From Diplolepis rosae (Eukaryota; Arthropoda; Insecta; Hymenoptera; Diplolepididae), in assembly GCA_030998225.1 (NCBI GenBank), contig JAPYXD010000680.1, positions 13,702,001 through 13,766,000 of the forward strand: a DNA stretch of 64,000 bases, given 5' to 3'. The position numbers were made by a program, and so were the translations under genes. The notes below the pieces were generated by a model that worked only from the letters and a program-made list of their open reading frames with translations, made no database searches and was not told where the DNA came from. Positions 48,330 to 58,930 of this stretch are shown in pieces. Each line of letters begins with the position of its first letter. Within the stretch, counting starts at the first letter, position 1.

Positions 48330-48890
48330 GCTCAAATTTAATCCTGATCAACCTAGGTTTTGGTCCGTTTCGATCCGATTAAATCCACGTTTAAATGACA
48401 GATTGATTTAGATTCAGATTGATTTTCATCCGATTCGCATTGAATGAGGGTGAAAACATTTTTTCGGATTGGATCGAAATGGTTCGAATTGGCGTGAATA
48501 GATTTCGAATTGTTGCTAAATAGGATCGAATAAAATTGCATCTATAACTTCCACCAGAGATCGGATTCTTAATTTTTCAACTCGTCAAAATAAAAAAATA
48601 TTCTTTACGCATTTATAATTTATTGAAAATTGTTTTTGTTGACATGCTAGGGATATACTTATAATTGGTTGAAAACTTCAAATTATAAGTTTTTAATTTT
48701 TCAAATGATAAACATTCAAACGATAAAAATTAATAATTAAAAAATGGAGTCGGATTCATCCGCGGATTTAAAATCTTGGATTGAAACAGATTGATTTTTA
48801 GCTGATTCGGCTCGAGCGAGATTGAAAACCTTTTTTCGAATTCGTGTCAAATAGGACGGAATGAAATCCTATCCGAATAAATATTCACCA
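48330..48890. repeat. Diverged TCCGA/ATTCGGATT repeat fragments
   Basis: Two blocks (about 48330-48545 and 48745-48890) of gatccgattaaatc / gattcggatt words, like the interior of 12197-12768. The TIRs are not clear. Confidence 0.55.
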
Positions 48891-49513
48891 CGGTACTCAA
48901 AGAATGTCCGAGACTCTTGATACTGAACTATTGGAATATTCGGGTGGTTTTTAATGATACTCGATTGTAAAATACTGTTTGGATCTTTTTAGTCTAACCG
49001 ACCAGAGTAGATTCCAAATACAAAAAATATCTCTAAATTTGAATAAAGTTGGTTTGGAAACCCTTTCATCGGACCTTAAACAAATATTCTCCTTTTTTAC
49101 AAAATTATTTTTGACAAACATATTGATTTGCTTGAATAGTATTTGGTTTAAAAAACAATTTATAAATTATTTTGATAAGTATTTTTACTTTTGAAATTGA
49201 TTTGAAAAATGGTGAAATTCTAAAAACTATAATTATGGTGAGACTTTTTGTAGGGAAATGAATGTTCTAAAAATGAAAATTAATTTGAGAATTAACTTCT
49301 GCAAAAAAATGTTAAAAACTTTATTAGAAACTCTAACATTATGCAAATCTCTTATTTATCACTTATTGGGGTTTTCGGATTATGTCCTTACAAACAGGAC
49401 TTAAATTGATTAATCTTTAAAAGTTATTAATAAATACTGTTATTATTAATATCATTATGGTATTACATATTTTATTGTTTTTTGTCAAGAACATTATTTT
49501 GGTAAAATTTAAT

Positions 49514-49753
49514 TTACATCCTAAGAAGAGTTTCGTTAAATCAACGAAACATTTCTGTGATATACGGCCATTCAATTAAAAAAAGTTTAATTAATTTTAA
49601 AAAATTTTCTTTAAGCTAAAGGAATAGACTTGTTTACATTGGAGACATTTTGTTTTACTCTAAAATACTTTTTATAATTCAAATAAAGTTTTTCTTCGAC
49701 AGTATATGAAACAAATGTTTCTTTAATTCAAAGAAACTCTTTTCTGGGTGTAA
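49514..49753. mobile_element. 240-bp element with TTACAYCC ends
   Basis: Left TTACATCCTAAGAAGAGTTT and right AAACTCTTTTCTGGGTGTAA are inverted repeats. The interior repeats AAGAAACATTT / AAATGTTTCTT words. Confidence 0.78.
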
Positions 49754-50827
49754 TTTTCTAATTAAATAAAACAAAGTTTTCAAACTATCTTCAACATAAA
49801 ATTTTTCTTTGGTATATATATGCAATTCAGAAAAAATAAATTTCTTTCATCGCTTGAGACGTAAAACAAGATGAAAAGAATATCTTTTACATTTTTTTGA
49901 TCTTTTCATCTATTCTTCTTTCTAAAAAATTAATTATAACACAATAATGTCAGATAATTCAAATTTAAATGATATTGATTAAATTTTCGAAATTGATTTT
50001 CAAAATAAACTTGAATGATTAAATATAGAGTAAAAATATTTTTTTCTGTGATTAAAAATTCATCTATTCTTGACAAGCCTTCAATCTTCTGATTACCACA
50101 TCCACAAAACTTAAGTACTTATAGCTTCCGATATTAATCTTATGACATCTATATTACTTGTGAGCTCATGTCCGCGGAACTCGACAGCAACCTTAACCTT
50201 GTATCTGATTGTGAGTATATTGCATGTAACAACACCTACGTAATATCAGCGACTGAAAGAACACGGTGATTTACTATACAAATAGTAACGTGATACTTCT
50301 TCCTGAGGTGGTTAAACCAACCAGAGCATGAAGGACGTACACGATGTCGAAATAAGTATTAGTAAAAAAAGTCTAATAACAGTTTGTGAGCAAAAGTTTA
50401 ACGCGTTAAATTTACGCGTATATATATAAATTATCTTAGTCGAAAAATTAATCTATATACTAAAAATAAAATGGAAGTAGAGGCTGACACTTGTCAACTG
50501 AACAGAACTAGAGACAGATTTTAGGGAGGCTGCAATTCCCTAATGATGAATTGAAGAAACGAGAATTTTTTTAAACAAAATTTTATTAATAACTACTTTT
50601 GTCGAAAATAATATAATTAGAATTTCAAATAGAATTTTTATTCAAGAGAGCAATCACGACTTCTAATAGAAAAAATGGATTTTTTTTTCAATAAATAGAG
50701 TAATTCATTTTTTTTTAATGAACATATAACAATTCAATATTGCTTTGGAGTTTTTTAATTTTTTTTTACTTTTTCACTTTTCCTAAGGTGTTGAAGATAA
50801 AAAAACATATGACTCTATGTAAATACA
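49754..50827. other. CAP intron
   Basis: No gene is recognised. The stretch 50160-50360 is somewhat GC-richer than its surroundings, with no reading frame or splice pattern that I can support. Confidence 0.5.
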
Positions 50828-50957
50828 ACACCGTTAAAAATTTTTTGAAATTTAACCACTTTTCATCAAATCTAGTTTATCAAATTGGATTTCTGGTTGA
50901 AAATTTATTCAGTTGTTTAAACTTCAAACTTAATCAGTCAAAATTTTTCTAACAGTG
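50828..50957. mobile_element. 130-bp element with CACYGTTARAAA ends
   Basis: Left ACACCGTTAAAAATTTTTTG and right AAAATTTTTCTAACAGTGA, inverted. It is a probable deletion relative of 43279-44040. Confidence 0.6.
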
Positions 50958-51348
50958 AATGCAAAATAACTGAAATTATAGATACTTTATTTAATATTTG
51001 ACTAGAGATATACAAATAAAATTTTCGTTTCTAAGCGATGCTAAAAAATTTCAATTAAGGTCATGGATCAACCGGGTCACGTGACCAAATTTATAGATTA
51101 ATTGAACCATGTAAGATAACTTTTTTGTTTCAGTAAAAATTTTGCAAAAAATTTATTTTTGAGAAAATAAAACTGGGAGTTTTCGGCAATTACAGCTCTG
51201 TAACGTCATTTTCACAGGAAATGGAATCTCGCTCTGAAATTTCGGAACTTAACGCTTTTGTCATAACTTTTTATTCCTTCTTTCTAATCATTTTTCAAAA
51301 TTTCCCCGCTTTATTTCAACTTAAAATTTTAAATGTTGGGAAAAATCG

Positions 51349-51527
51349 ATTTTGACTGATTCAAATAGCTAAAAAGAGGTTACTGCAAATCAGTCAAATT
51401 TCACTGATTATTTCAGTGAAAATTGACTGATTTGACAGTGAAAAATATTGTTTCATTGATGAATCAGTGAAAAGGCAAATCACTGATTCAATCAGTGAAA
51501 ATTCGACTGATTCAGATTCAGAGAGTA
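51349..51527. mobile_element. CAGTGAATCAGT-family element, copy g (left end lost)
   Basis: It begins inside the element at TTTTGACTGATTCAAATAGC and ends TGATTCAGATTCAGAGAGTA. Confidence 0.88.
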
Positions 51528-51589
51528 GTATCATAGAAATACTGCCCTAAAATTTTATTAAGAAATTCGAAATAAAAAGAATGTTATAG

Positions 51590-52180
51590 CTGTATTTATA
51601 ATGGTACCTATGTAAGACAAAACTGTTTATAAAAGCTTTAAACGCGTTTATCTCAAAACCACGTTTTTCGACCTAACGGAAGTGATTCAAGACGTTCTAA
51701 TTGACCAATCGTTACCAAATTTGGCACACATGTGTATCAGGCTTCTGTGTAAAAAGTGAACCACAATCGTAAAAAAATATTTGCAATTGCTCGTTTTACA
51801 TAATAATTTGTGACAAAAAATTTGAAAAAAAATCAACAATTTTTTTGAAAAATTCATAACTTTTTAGTTTTCCATTATTATTAAATTATCGTAGTTCATT
51901 ATATGCAGAAATCGATACAGATTAAGAATATGTCAAGTTTTTGTGTTTCAGATCATCAGTTTTGGCTCAATTACTTCCGCTAGCGAGTCATCTCCTCAAG
52001 GACATACCGCCATTGTTCAACGCCCCCCCTCACCTCTCTTTCATGTAGCCAGTAAAAAAAAAATATTTCCAGAATAAATGTTTTTTTTTAAACCATACTA
52101 AATTGTAGCTTTCTATCTTTAATAGTTTCCTAAAAACAAATTCCTAAAAAATCATCGATTTTTTTTACCCAACTAAATAG
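51590..52180. repeat. Probable diverged relative of the TTAAGGGGG elements
   Basis: It carries ctttaaacgcgtttatctca followed by aaaccacgtttttcgacc (about 51632) and gtgtttcag|ATCATC (about 51946), the same two landmarks in the same order as the TTAAGGGGG elements. I could not find the terminal repeats. It ends close to the start of copy 3. Confidence 0.5.
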
Positions 52181-52189
52181 AATCCTCCC

Positions 52190-52895
52190 TTAAGGGGGGA
52201 AATACCTATAGAACTTTCAAAAAATCAAAAATTTTTTTTTTGCTCAAATCGATTGAAAAACTATTCAAAAATATAATCCCAAAGTTTTATTGGTAACCCG
52301 TAAGTTGAATGGAACATATTTTTTCATGTACAAAAACTTTGAGGCTCGTTTTCTCGAAACTAACTTTTTTTATCCGGCCGTCAAGATTGCGAGCAAACTA
52401 TTCAACCGATTTACTTGAATGAAACGGTATTTTGTAGATAATTCTATATTCAAGTGCGTGGTAGGGCGCTTTTCGAGAAAAATAGTATTTCTACAGTTGT
52501 TTAACTATTTTTATGTCAAAAAACACGGGTAAAAATGGCACTTTTTCACGAAACGCATGAAAATATACCCAATTTTTCGAAATTCTCAAAACTCCCCTGC
52601 TATGCACTCGATAAAAGCTTTCCGATTTATAAAAAATTTTCTTTTAGCGTTTCAGATGAAAAACCTAGCCAGAAAGTTGACGGCCGCAAAAAATGTTAGC
52701 AGCGACGCTATCGACGGGATCCATCATATTTCCGCCATTTTGTATTTTTCTATCATGAAAAAATTGTTTTTTTGAAGTTAAATAATGCCTTCTAATATAT
52801 GCAAAAAATCCGGACTTGCTTCGTTTTCATTCTCCCAGAATAAAATTGAAAAAAACTGCTTTTTTTAAGGGTTCTAGAGGTATCTCCCCCCTTAA
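52190..52895. mobile_element. TTAAGGGGGGAAATACC element, copy 3
   Basis: TTAAGGGGGGAAATACCTAT at the left and AGAGGTATCTCCCCCCTTAA at the right, with TTAA intact on both sides. It is nearly identical to 22814-23538 apart from a short deletion near 52295 and scattered changes. Confidence 0.92.
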
Positions 52896-53396
52896 ATAAT
52901 AGCCAATCCTGTTTCGAAGCATGGTTGAAACATAATTTAATGTCTCATACCAGGAAATGAGTCTCAATTTAAATAATTGAGGACTTTCTGAGAGTGGCAC
53001 TCTTTGCATTATAATAAAAAGGGAACGACTATATTGCTTCTTCAGAAATGAGTTACCAACACAAAACAGACGCCTATTTGCATTAGAATATGCATTGCAA
53101 AATAGATTTCTGTAGGGGGCTGTGCATGAGAGATAAGAAGCTTCCTATTCGCAGAACCTTATCAGTGCCAAGGTTTACATGGTGCAAGTTTACAACCGTT
53201 GTTTATAGTCTAACACGTTAAGATTTCAGCACCATATGCTCCATTAAATATACACACATATATATATATATATATTAGAATGGCCCTTATTTTGGCGATG
53301 TAGGAATTTTTTCGGTCTTTCTCCTTAAAAACAATCATGTAAAAAAAAAATATTGTGCAAAATTTTCGGTCGTTATAACCGTCTTTCTGAGACCTC

Positions 53397-54754
53397 TACA
53401 CTGAGAGAAAAAATAATGTCACCGCAACAAAATAGTTTTGTTAAACAGATTTTGTTTTCAATACTAAAATTTGGTTGGCATTACAAAAAGAATGGTTAAT
53501 GTCACCAAAAAATGTATTTGGTTCGAAAAAATAATTTGATTGAATGCCTTGGTTAAACCACCTAAATAATTTGGTTGTCCCGACAAAATGTATTACCACT
53601 TATGTGTATTGTTTTGTTTATATCAGTATTTCGTTCGCGTCGCAAGCAACCGGCACATCATCCTATCTTTCCTCTTCATAAAATATGTTATGAGAGTTAA
53701 ACTAGGGCGTAAGGTGGCGCTAGTATTAATTATGTTTTGCTAGACCACATAATGCACAGAAAAAATACGAAAAAGTGGCAAATTAATTTCTAAACAAACC
53801 ATGTTGCAGAGTAAAAATTATTTTAAACTAGTAGTTAAACTGTTTTCATATTATTGTGTTATTTTCCATGTGTTACGTGCTTTGACAGTGCAAAGTTACT
53901 ACTAGCGACACCTGAACTCTGGTGACATATTTCAATTCCTCGATACACAGGTCTGGTCACGCGGCTCTTTTGTTTGATTCGATGTAGCAAACTTTACCGA
54001 GAAACCACATGTCTTCATTTTCGCCGTTCACCGAAATTTAATTTAATCGAATTCGCGACTTCATATTTATTGATGTCTGACTTAAAAGTGCAGCAACTCT
54101 TGGAGGAATGGGGCTTACCAGGCCTGATAAATACCTTCAAAGGTAAATATAACCCTAATCTAACTTTAATAGTGCATTTAATCAAAAATATTCATTTATC
54201 ATTTTTCACTTTTATTTTGGGATTAAAATCAATATGGCAGAGTCTTGCAAAGTGATTGTTAAAAATCTTACCAGAAAGTGTTCAGAAAATTTTAACAATG
54301 TAAATAATGATACGTGTAGTTGACTTTTTTTTTACTTTTATGATTTGTGGATTCGAATAACCTCGGAAATTCATATTTCTCTTTCCGTGTATAGAAATAT
54401 GTTTTATCTCTGCAAAAAATATTGCTAATTTAACAAAATTATGAATTTCCTTCAACAAAACGATTTTGTTCTACTTTAAAAAAAGTATGCGCTCCTAAAA
54501 AAATAATTTTGCTCTTTCAAAAAAATAATTGTTTTCTTGGAACAAAATAATTTTGTTGAATCAACAATAAGTTTTGTCATGCTAACAAAACACTTTTGTT
54601 ATCACTACAAAATTATTTGGTTGAGTGAAACTAAAAATTCAACAAAAAAATTTTGTTGGTCCAACAAAACATTTTGTCAGCTGTATATCAAACAAATTAT
54701 TTTGTTGTGACAACCAAATTTTTGTTGGCACTAACAAACTGTTTTCTCAGTGTA
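53397..54754. mobile_element. 1.36-kb TACACTGAGA element carrying a SAM-like exon
   Basis: The left end TACACTGAGAGAAAAAATAA and right end AACTGTTTTCTCAGTGTA are inverted. Both terminal zones (53430-53600 and 54420-54740) are strings of ACAAAATTTTTTGT words. The middle is non-repetitive, includes GC-richer sequence (53640-54060) and a coding-like first exon at 54074-54142. The short copy at 1303-1501 has lost the middle. Confidence 0.78.
54074..54142 (+). CDS. SAM-like first exon (MSDLKVQQLLEEWGLPGL) inside the TACACTGAGA element
   Basis: ATG opens MSDLKVQQLLEEWGLPGL, then INTFK, and reaches a fair donor, TTCAAAG|GTAAAT, in phase 1. The pattern VQxLLEEWGLxxLIxxF matches helix 1-2 of SAM-like domains found at the N-terminus of many uncharacterised insect and cnidarian proteins. 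The frame is open upstream through FRRSPKFNLIEFATSYLL with no evidence of use. No following exon is present before the right end of the element, so only the first exon seems to be carried. I cannot say whether it is expressed. Confidence 0.5.
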
Positions 54755-55016
54755 TTAAGAATTTGGTGGATAAATTTGAGTCTACTGGTTCGGTACATAA
54801 CATACCAACAACAACACGTGTTCAGGTTGAGAATAATCCAAATTCTCAGCAATTGGGCCTATCCGCGAGCACCACATGGCGAATTTTGCGTAAAGATTTG
54901 GATTTGGTTCAGTTAGTACAAGAATTAAAGCTAGACGACCATTCTCTTCGTCAGCAATTCGCTGATTTCATCTTTGAACAAGGTGGTCGTTTTTCTGGAA
55001 AAATCATCTTTTCAGA

Positions 55017-55279
55017 TTTCAAAATTGACGAAATAAATTTCGTAATGCGACTTCTCCCAGACAAAATTATGTTCATTCAAACAGAATGATGATGAATATG
55101 ACGTTTCGGCAAAAAACTATTGCCCTCATTAGGTTACATTATTCAAAGTAGTCAATCATTTAAAAGACACTAAAACGTTCAACAAGAAAGGACAACCATA
55201 TATGATGGTATGTTTTTGAATATAACAGAAATTTAAAAAATCCTTCATAATTACGAAATTTATTTCGTCAATTTTGAAA
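55017..55279. mobile_element. 263-bp inverted-repeat element inserted in the transposase pseudogene
   Basis: Left TTTCAAAATTGACGAAATAA, then ATTTCGTAAT; right ATTACGAAAT, then TTATTTCGTCAATTTTGAAA. It separates atcttttcagat from a second copy, atcttgtcagatgaagctc, of the transposase sequence. Confidence 0.8.
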
Positions 55280-55471
55280 CCTTTATTCGCTTCCCAGACG
55301 TTAAAGGACTCGAAACACCATTTAATCGTAATAATATCTTGTCAGATGAAGCTCATTATCATTTGGGTGGTTAGGTTGATAAGCAAAATTTAATCTAGAG
55401 AAGTGATTGGACCGTATTCTTTTGAAAATGAAGCTGGAAACGTTGTTACTATTACTGTTACTGTTACTATT

Positions 55472-56115
55472 TTAAGGGGGTCTCCTTATCCAGAACTTTC
55501 GAAAAATCGATTTTTTTTTTGTTTCCATCGATGGAACTATTATCAGAGAATATTGTAATACGCGTAAGTTGATTTTTCACCGTCTGAAAACTTTAAAGCG
55601 CGTTTTCTCAAAACCACATTTTTCAAAATTGCGCGCGCGATTAAAAAAGAACCATTAAAGCTATTATTATAAACATTTTTTTTATTTCTAGATAATTAAA
55701 ATGCACTTATAGTGAACCTTTAATTTACATGATACAGTATTTACTTTCATTATATATAACGCATTTTCAACAAAACAAGGGCGAAAAAATTGATTTTTTT
55801 GAAAAGTAACTTAAAAGATCAATTAAAAAAATTTTTTTACAATTTTTTAGGTTCACTATAAGCGGAAGACTCTTCTGATTAAACAAAAAATATATATGTG
55901 TGTTTCAGATGAAAACTTTGGACAGTATCATGCACGCGATTTCAATTGTCCGTGGCGAGACGCTGCGCGGGATCTTCGATTAGTCCGAGGTTTTTTGTCG
56001 TTTTCAAATAAAAAAACAATTTTTACAAGTTCAGATATGTACCTAAATATATGCGGAAAATCGATGACCTGTGTTTTTATTTTCTGCTTAAAAAAAAATT
56101 AGGAGACCCCCTTAA
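55472..56115. mobile_element. TTAAGGGGG element, copy 4, inserted in the transposase pseudogene
   Basis: TTAAGGGGGTCTCCT at the left and AGGAGACCCCCTTAA at the right, with TTAA on both sides. Inside, gcgcgttttctcaaaaccac (about 55598) and gtgtttcag|ATGAAA (about 55905), the same landmarks as the other copies though the rest has little similarity. Transposase sequence resumes after it. Confidence 0.9.
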
Positions 56116-57349
56116 GAGGACATCATATTCCACACAGCCACTGAATCATTAAATTAATTACGAACGAAATTTCCGAATCGAATAGTTTCGCGTAATTCTG
56201 CAGTCAATTGATCGCCGAGATCGTGTGATTTAACACCATTAGACTATTTCTTGTGTGGCTATGTGAAAGATCAAGTCTATGCAGATAAACCACAATCCAT
56301 TGAAACCTTGGAAACTAACATCCGAAGCCTAATTGGTGAGATAGAGTCGCAATTATGCAAACATGTAATCGAAAATGTTGACAAAAATAAATTGTGAACT
56401 TTCCACATTATATATCAATAAAGAAATACAGAACTTACATCAAAATTGTGTTTTATTAAAAATTTAAAAATAATCCCCATAGCTGACATATCTTACATTC
56501 TCGACAATCAAGTTTAAATTTTCCTAAATTTTTTTCAAATCGAATTATTATAAATCAAGACATTTTTTTTACTCAAACTATGCTTTTGGATCTTATGACT
56601 TGCTTTATTCATCTCCAGCCTCGCCATTTCGTTTGAAAATTTTGCGGAGAAATTTACCAAAATTTGCACCAATAATTCTTTCAATACATTATACAGAATA
56701 TAAAATAAGTAAAGAATGAAAACTGAAGGAAGATTTACTTTCAACAATTCTTGAGAAATAATATAGGAAAGTATTGAAACCAACAGATTTTTCACGAAAT
56801 TCAATAATTAATCCGCGAAAAAACTATTGGATCTGATACTCACCAACACTTGTTTTTCATAAGGATAAAGTAAAATTTCCATATAGTATTGGTATTCCCA
56901 ATACTTGTTTTGCAAGGGATATTAATAAAGACCGACTTTATAAAAAAAATGTATTGAATAAAGTATTAGAATGAAAATTAGGATATAAAATACTTGCTGC
57001 GCATATCATAATTATCTGTTATATTCAGTAGTGATAATTTTTTGGATATAAAAATACAAACCTCTTGTAGCTCTGAAAAGGGTTATTGAGTGGTAACTAC
57101 TTTTCAAGCTCTAATGCTCACCAGGAAATAATATCAAACTAAGCGTCCAATGAAAAATAGTGATTTGATCAGTTTACTATTGTAGAAGCTGAACTAGAAA
57201 CGCACCTTGACCAAGCAAAAATCCCTTGCCGATATTTAAAGCTGAATCAATCTCGTGTAGAAGATCAGTCGTTTTATATTTCCTTCCAAGACCAATGTTT
57301 TTGACACTTCCTTTAACCAAAAAGCATGCTCAAGTGCGAAAAAAATACT

Positions 57350-57678
57350 TACCCTAGCAAAAGTTTTGGACTAGAATTCAATCGGAGCGAATCAGAGGTA
57401 CTTCAAGCCTTTCCACAATCTGTTTGCTAATCATTCGGAACTACAAATTGGTTACAAATCAATTCGATTCAATCCGATTTATTCCGGTTCAATTCAAATC
57501 AAGTTTCTAATTCGAATAAATTTGAATCAATCTTAGCTCGCATTAATAAAAACCGAATTTTCAGTCTGAATGAATCTGAGGTCGAAATGATTCGGATTGG
57601 TTCGGAATGAATTAAAATGATTCTGAATGGCTCGGAATCGTTTGGATTAAATTCCTTCCTGGGACTTTTGCTTGGGTA
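57350..57678. mobile_element. 329-bp fold-back element made of TCCGA-type motifs
   Basis: Left TTACCCTAGCAAAAGTTTTG and right GGGACTTTTGCTTGGGTA, inverted. The interior repeats aattcgattcaatccg / cggattggttcgg words. It is the same style as 12197-12768 but with different ends. More words of the kind continue to about 58110. Confidence 0.8.
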
Positions 57679-58417
57679 TCTACTAAGCTTTTTTCCCAGG
57701 ATTTCGGTTAGTCACAAAGCATGAAGATTAAACATTCAAATGGGTAGAAATGAATACTGGAAATTCTGAATCTAAATCCCTTATATAACTGGTGAAAGTT
57801 TTAAATTGGATTTTATTCGACGCCAATCCAAAATCTGTTTTTGCGTTAATCCGAGCTATTCCGAGATAATTCGAAAAAGGATTCCAATCTCGATCAATGC
57901 AAATCGGATGAAGATCAATCCGTCTCAATCCGCGATTTTTTAACAGAATAAATGTAAACCAGATTTTCAATCCATCTTAATCCTATTCGTAGGTCCAAAT
58001 GATTTAGATCAGACCTTTCGAATTGATCTGACTTGAAAATTTATTAGGATTCATTTGAAATCGAGCGAGATTAAAAACCTTCTTTCGGATTGATTCTAAA
58101 TGGCTCGGATTGTTATATTTCGAATCTTAAGATGAATAATGCGATCAGAATTCAAAAATCTTATAGTTCATCTTTTTTGAAAAATCAATGGATCCGATTG
58201 AAACTAATTTGGAAACTCGATTGAATTTGGTGAAATTAATCAATTTCAATAACGTTTCTCAATCCGATCCGATCATGAGTAATATCACAGGATATAATCG
58301 AATGATATCTCGTAATTTCCATGTGTTTAATTACCCAAAGCAATTGAATTTTGTTAATTTTAGCGAAATTCAAAATTTTCATATTATTGAATCTTACTGA
58401 TCTTTTTTCTGTGTGTA

Positions 58418-58694
58418 TACTCTCTAAATCTGAATCAGTCAAATTTTCACTGATTGAATCAGTGATTTGCCTTTTCACTGAATCATCAGTGGAAACAATA
58501 TTTTTCACTGTTGAATCAGTTAATTTTCACTGTTTAATTAGTGAAAACAATATTTTCCACTGTTAAATCAGTTACTTTTCACTGAAGTAATCAGTGAAAT
58601 TTGACTGATTCGTAGTAACCTCTTTTTAGCTATTAGAATCAGTCAAATTTTACTGATAATCAATAGATTTTGACTGATTCAGATTTAGAGAGTA
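58418..58694. mobile_element. CAGTGAATCAGT-family element, copy h
   Basis: The ends TACTCTCTAAATCTGAATCA and TGATTCAGATTTAGAGAGTA are perfect inverted repeats. It has the same orientation and almost the same sequence as copy e (42425-42700). Confidence 0.93.
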
Positions 58695-58729
58695 GTAAAA
58701 CAAAAATTGATGTTGTGGCACGTTCTAAC

Positions 58730-58930
58730 CTAGTCAATTCGAGTTTCGAAGTCGACGACATTAAGTTTTGCAACGGTTGGAAATAGCTGAAAAGAAGACG
58801 GTGGTTCCTACTGTGAACCGGGATGTGGTGACGTCCAACTAGTGGCCTATTTTTCCCATGGGACCTAAATATAGTTTCAACACTGTTCGTGAATCACCAC
58901 CGTGGCTCGGTCGCACTCCATGATTTTAGA
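58730..58930. promoter_or_regulatory. Unusually GC-rich non-coding island in the large CAP intron
   Basis: This stretch has much more G, C and CpG than its surroundings, no usable reading frame and no inverted-repeat ends. It contains ctaaatata (TATA-like on either strand) and several CpG-containing motifs. It lies between the N-terminal exon and the 48-nt exon. An enhancer or an alternative first exon is possible. Function is inferred from base composition only. Confidence 0.3.

Larger units (their letters stand above)
54755..56435 (+). pseudogene. Decayed mariner/Tc1-type transposase with two insertions
   Basis: Fragments in order match the insect DDE transposases I recall: LVDKFESTGSVHN (helix-turn-helix linker), LGLSASTTWRILRKDLDL (second HTH), VQELKLDDHSLRQQFADF, KIIFSD (first catalytic Asp region), then after an insertion SDEAHYHLGG, and EVIGPYSFENEAGN. 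After a second insertion come LTPLDYFLCGYVKDQVYADK and SIETLETNIRSLIGEIESQL. Frameshifts, stops and missing segments are present and the 5' end is gone, cut at the right end of the TACACTGAGA element. It cannot make an enzyme. A polyadenylation-like aataaa follows near 56420. Confidence 0.85.

Noticed and set aside
53277..53396. gaatggcccttattttggcg stretch as a gene or virus remnant
   Set aside because: It looks like a short dispersed repeat but has no coding frame or ends that I could support.
54653..55089. 154- and 87-residue ORFs as intact genes
   Set aside because: They start inside a transposon end and run into a broken transposase; neither is a complete gene.
28347..58694. CRISPR-like array from evenly repeated CACTGATT/AATCAGTG words
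   Set aside because: The words occur in both orientations between inverted ends, in an animal genome, with no spacers of constant length.
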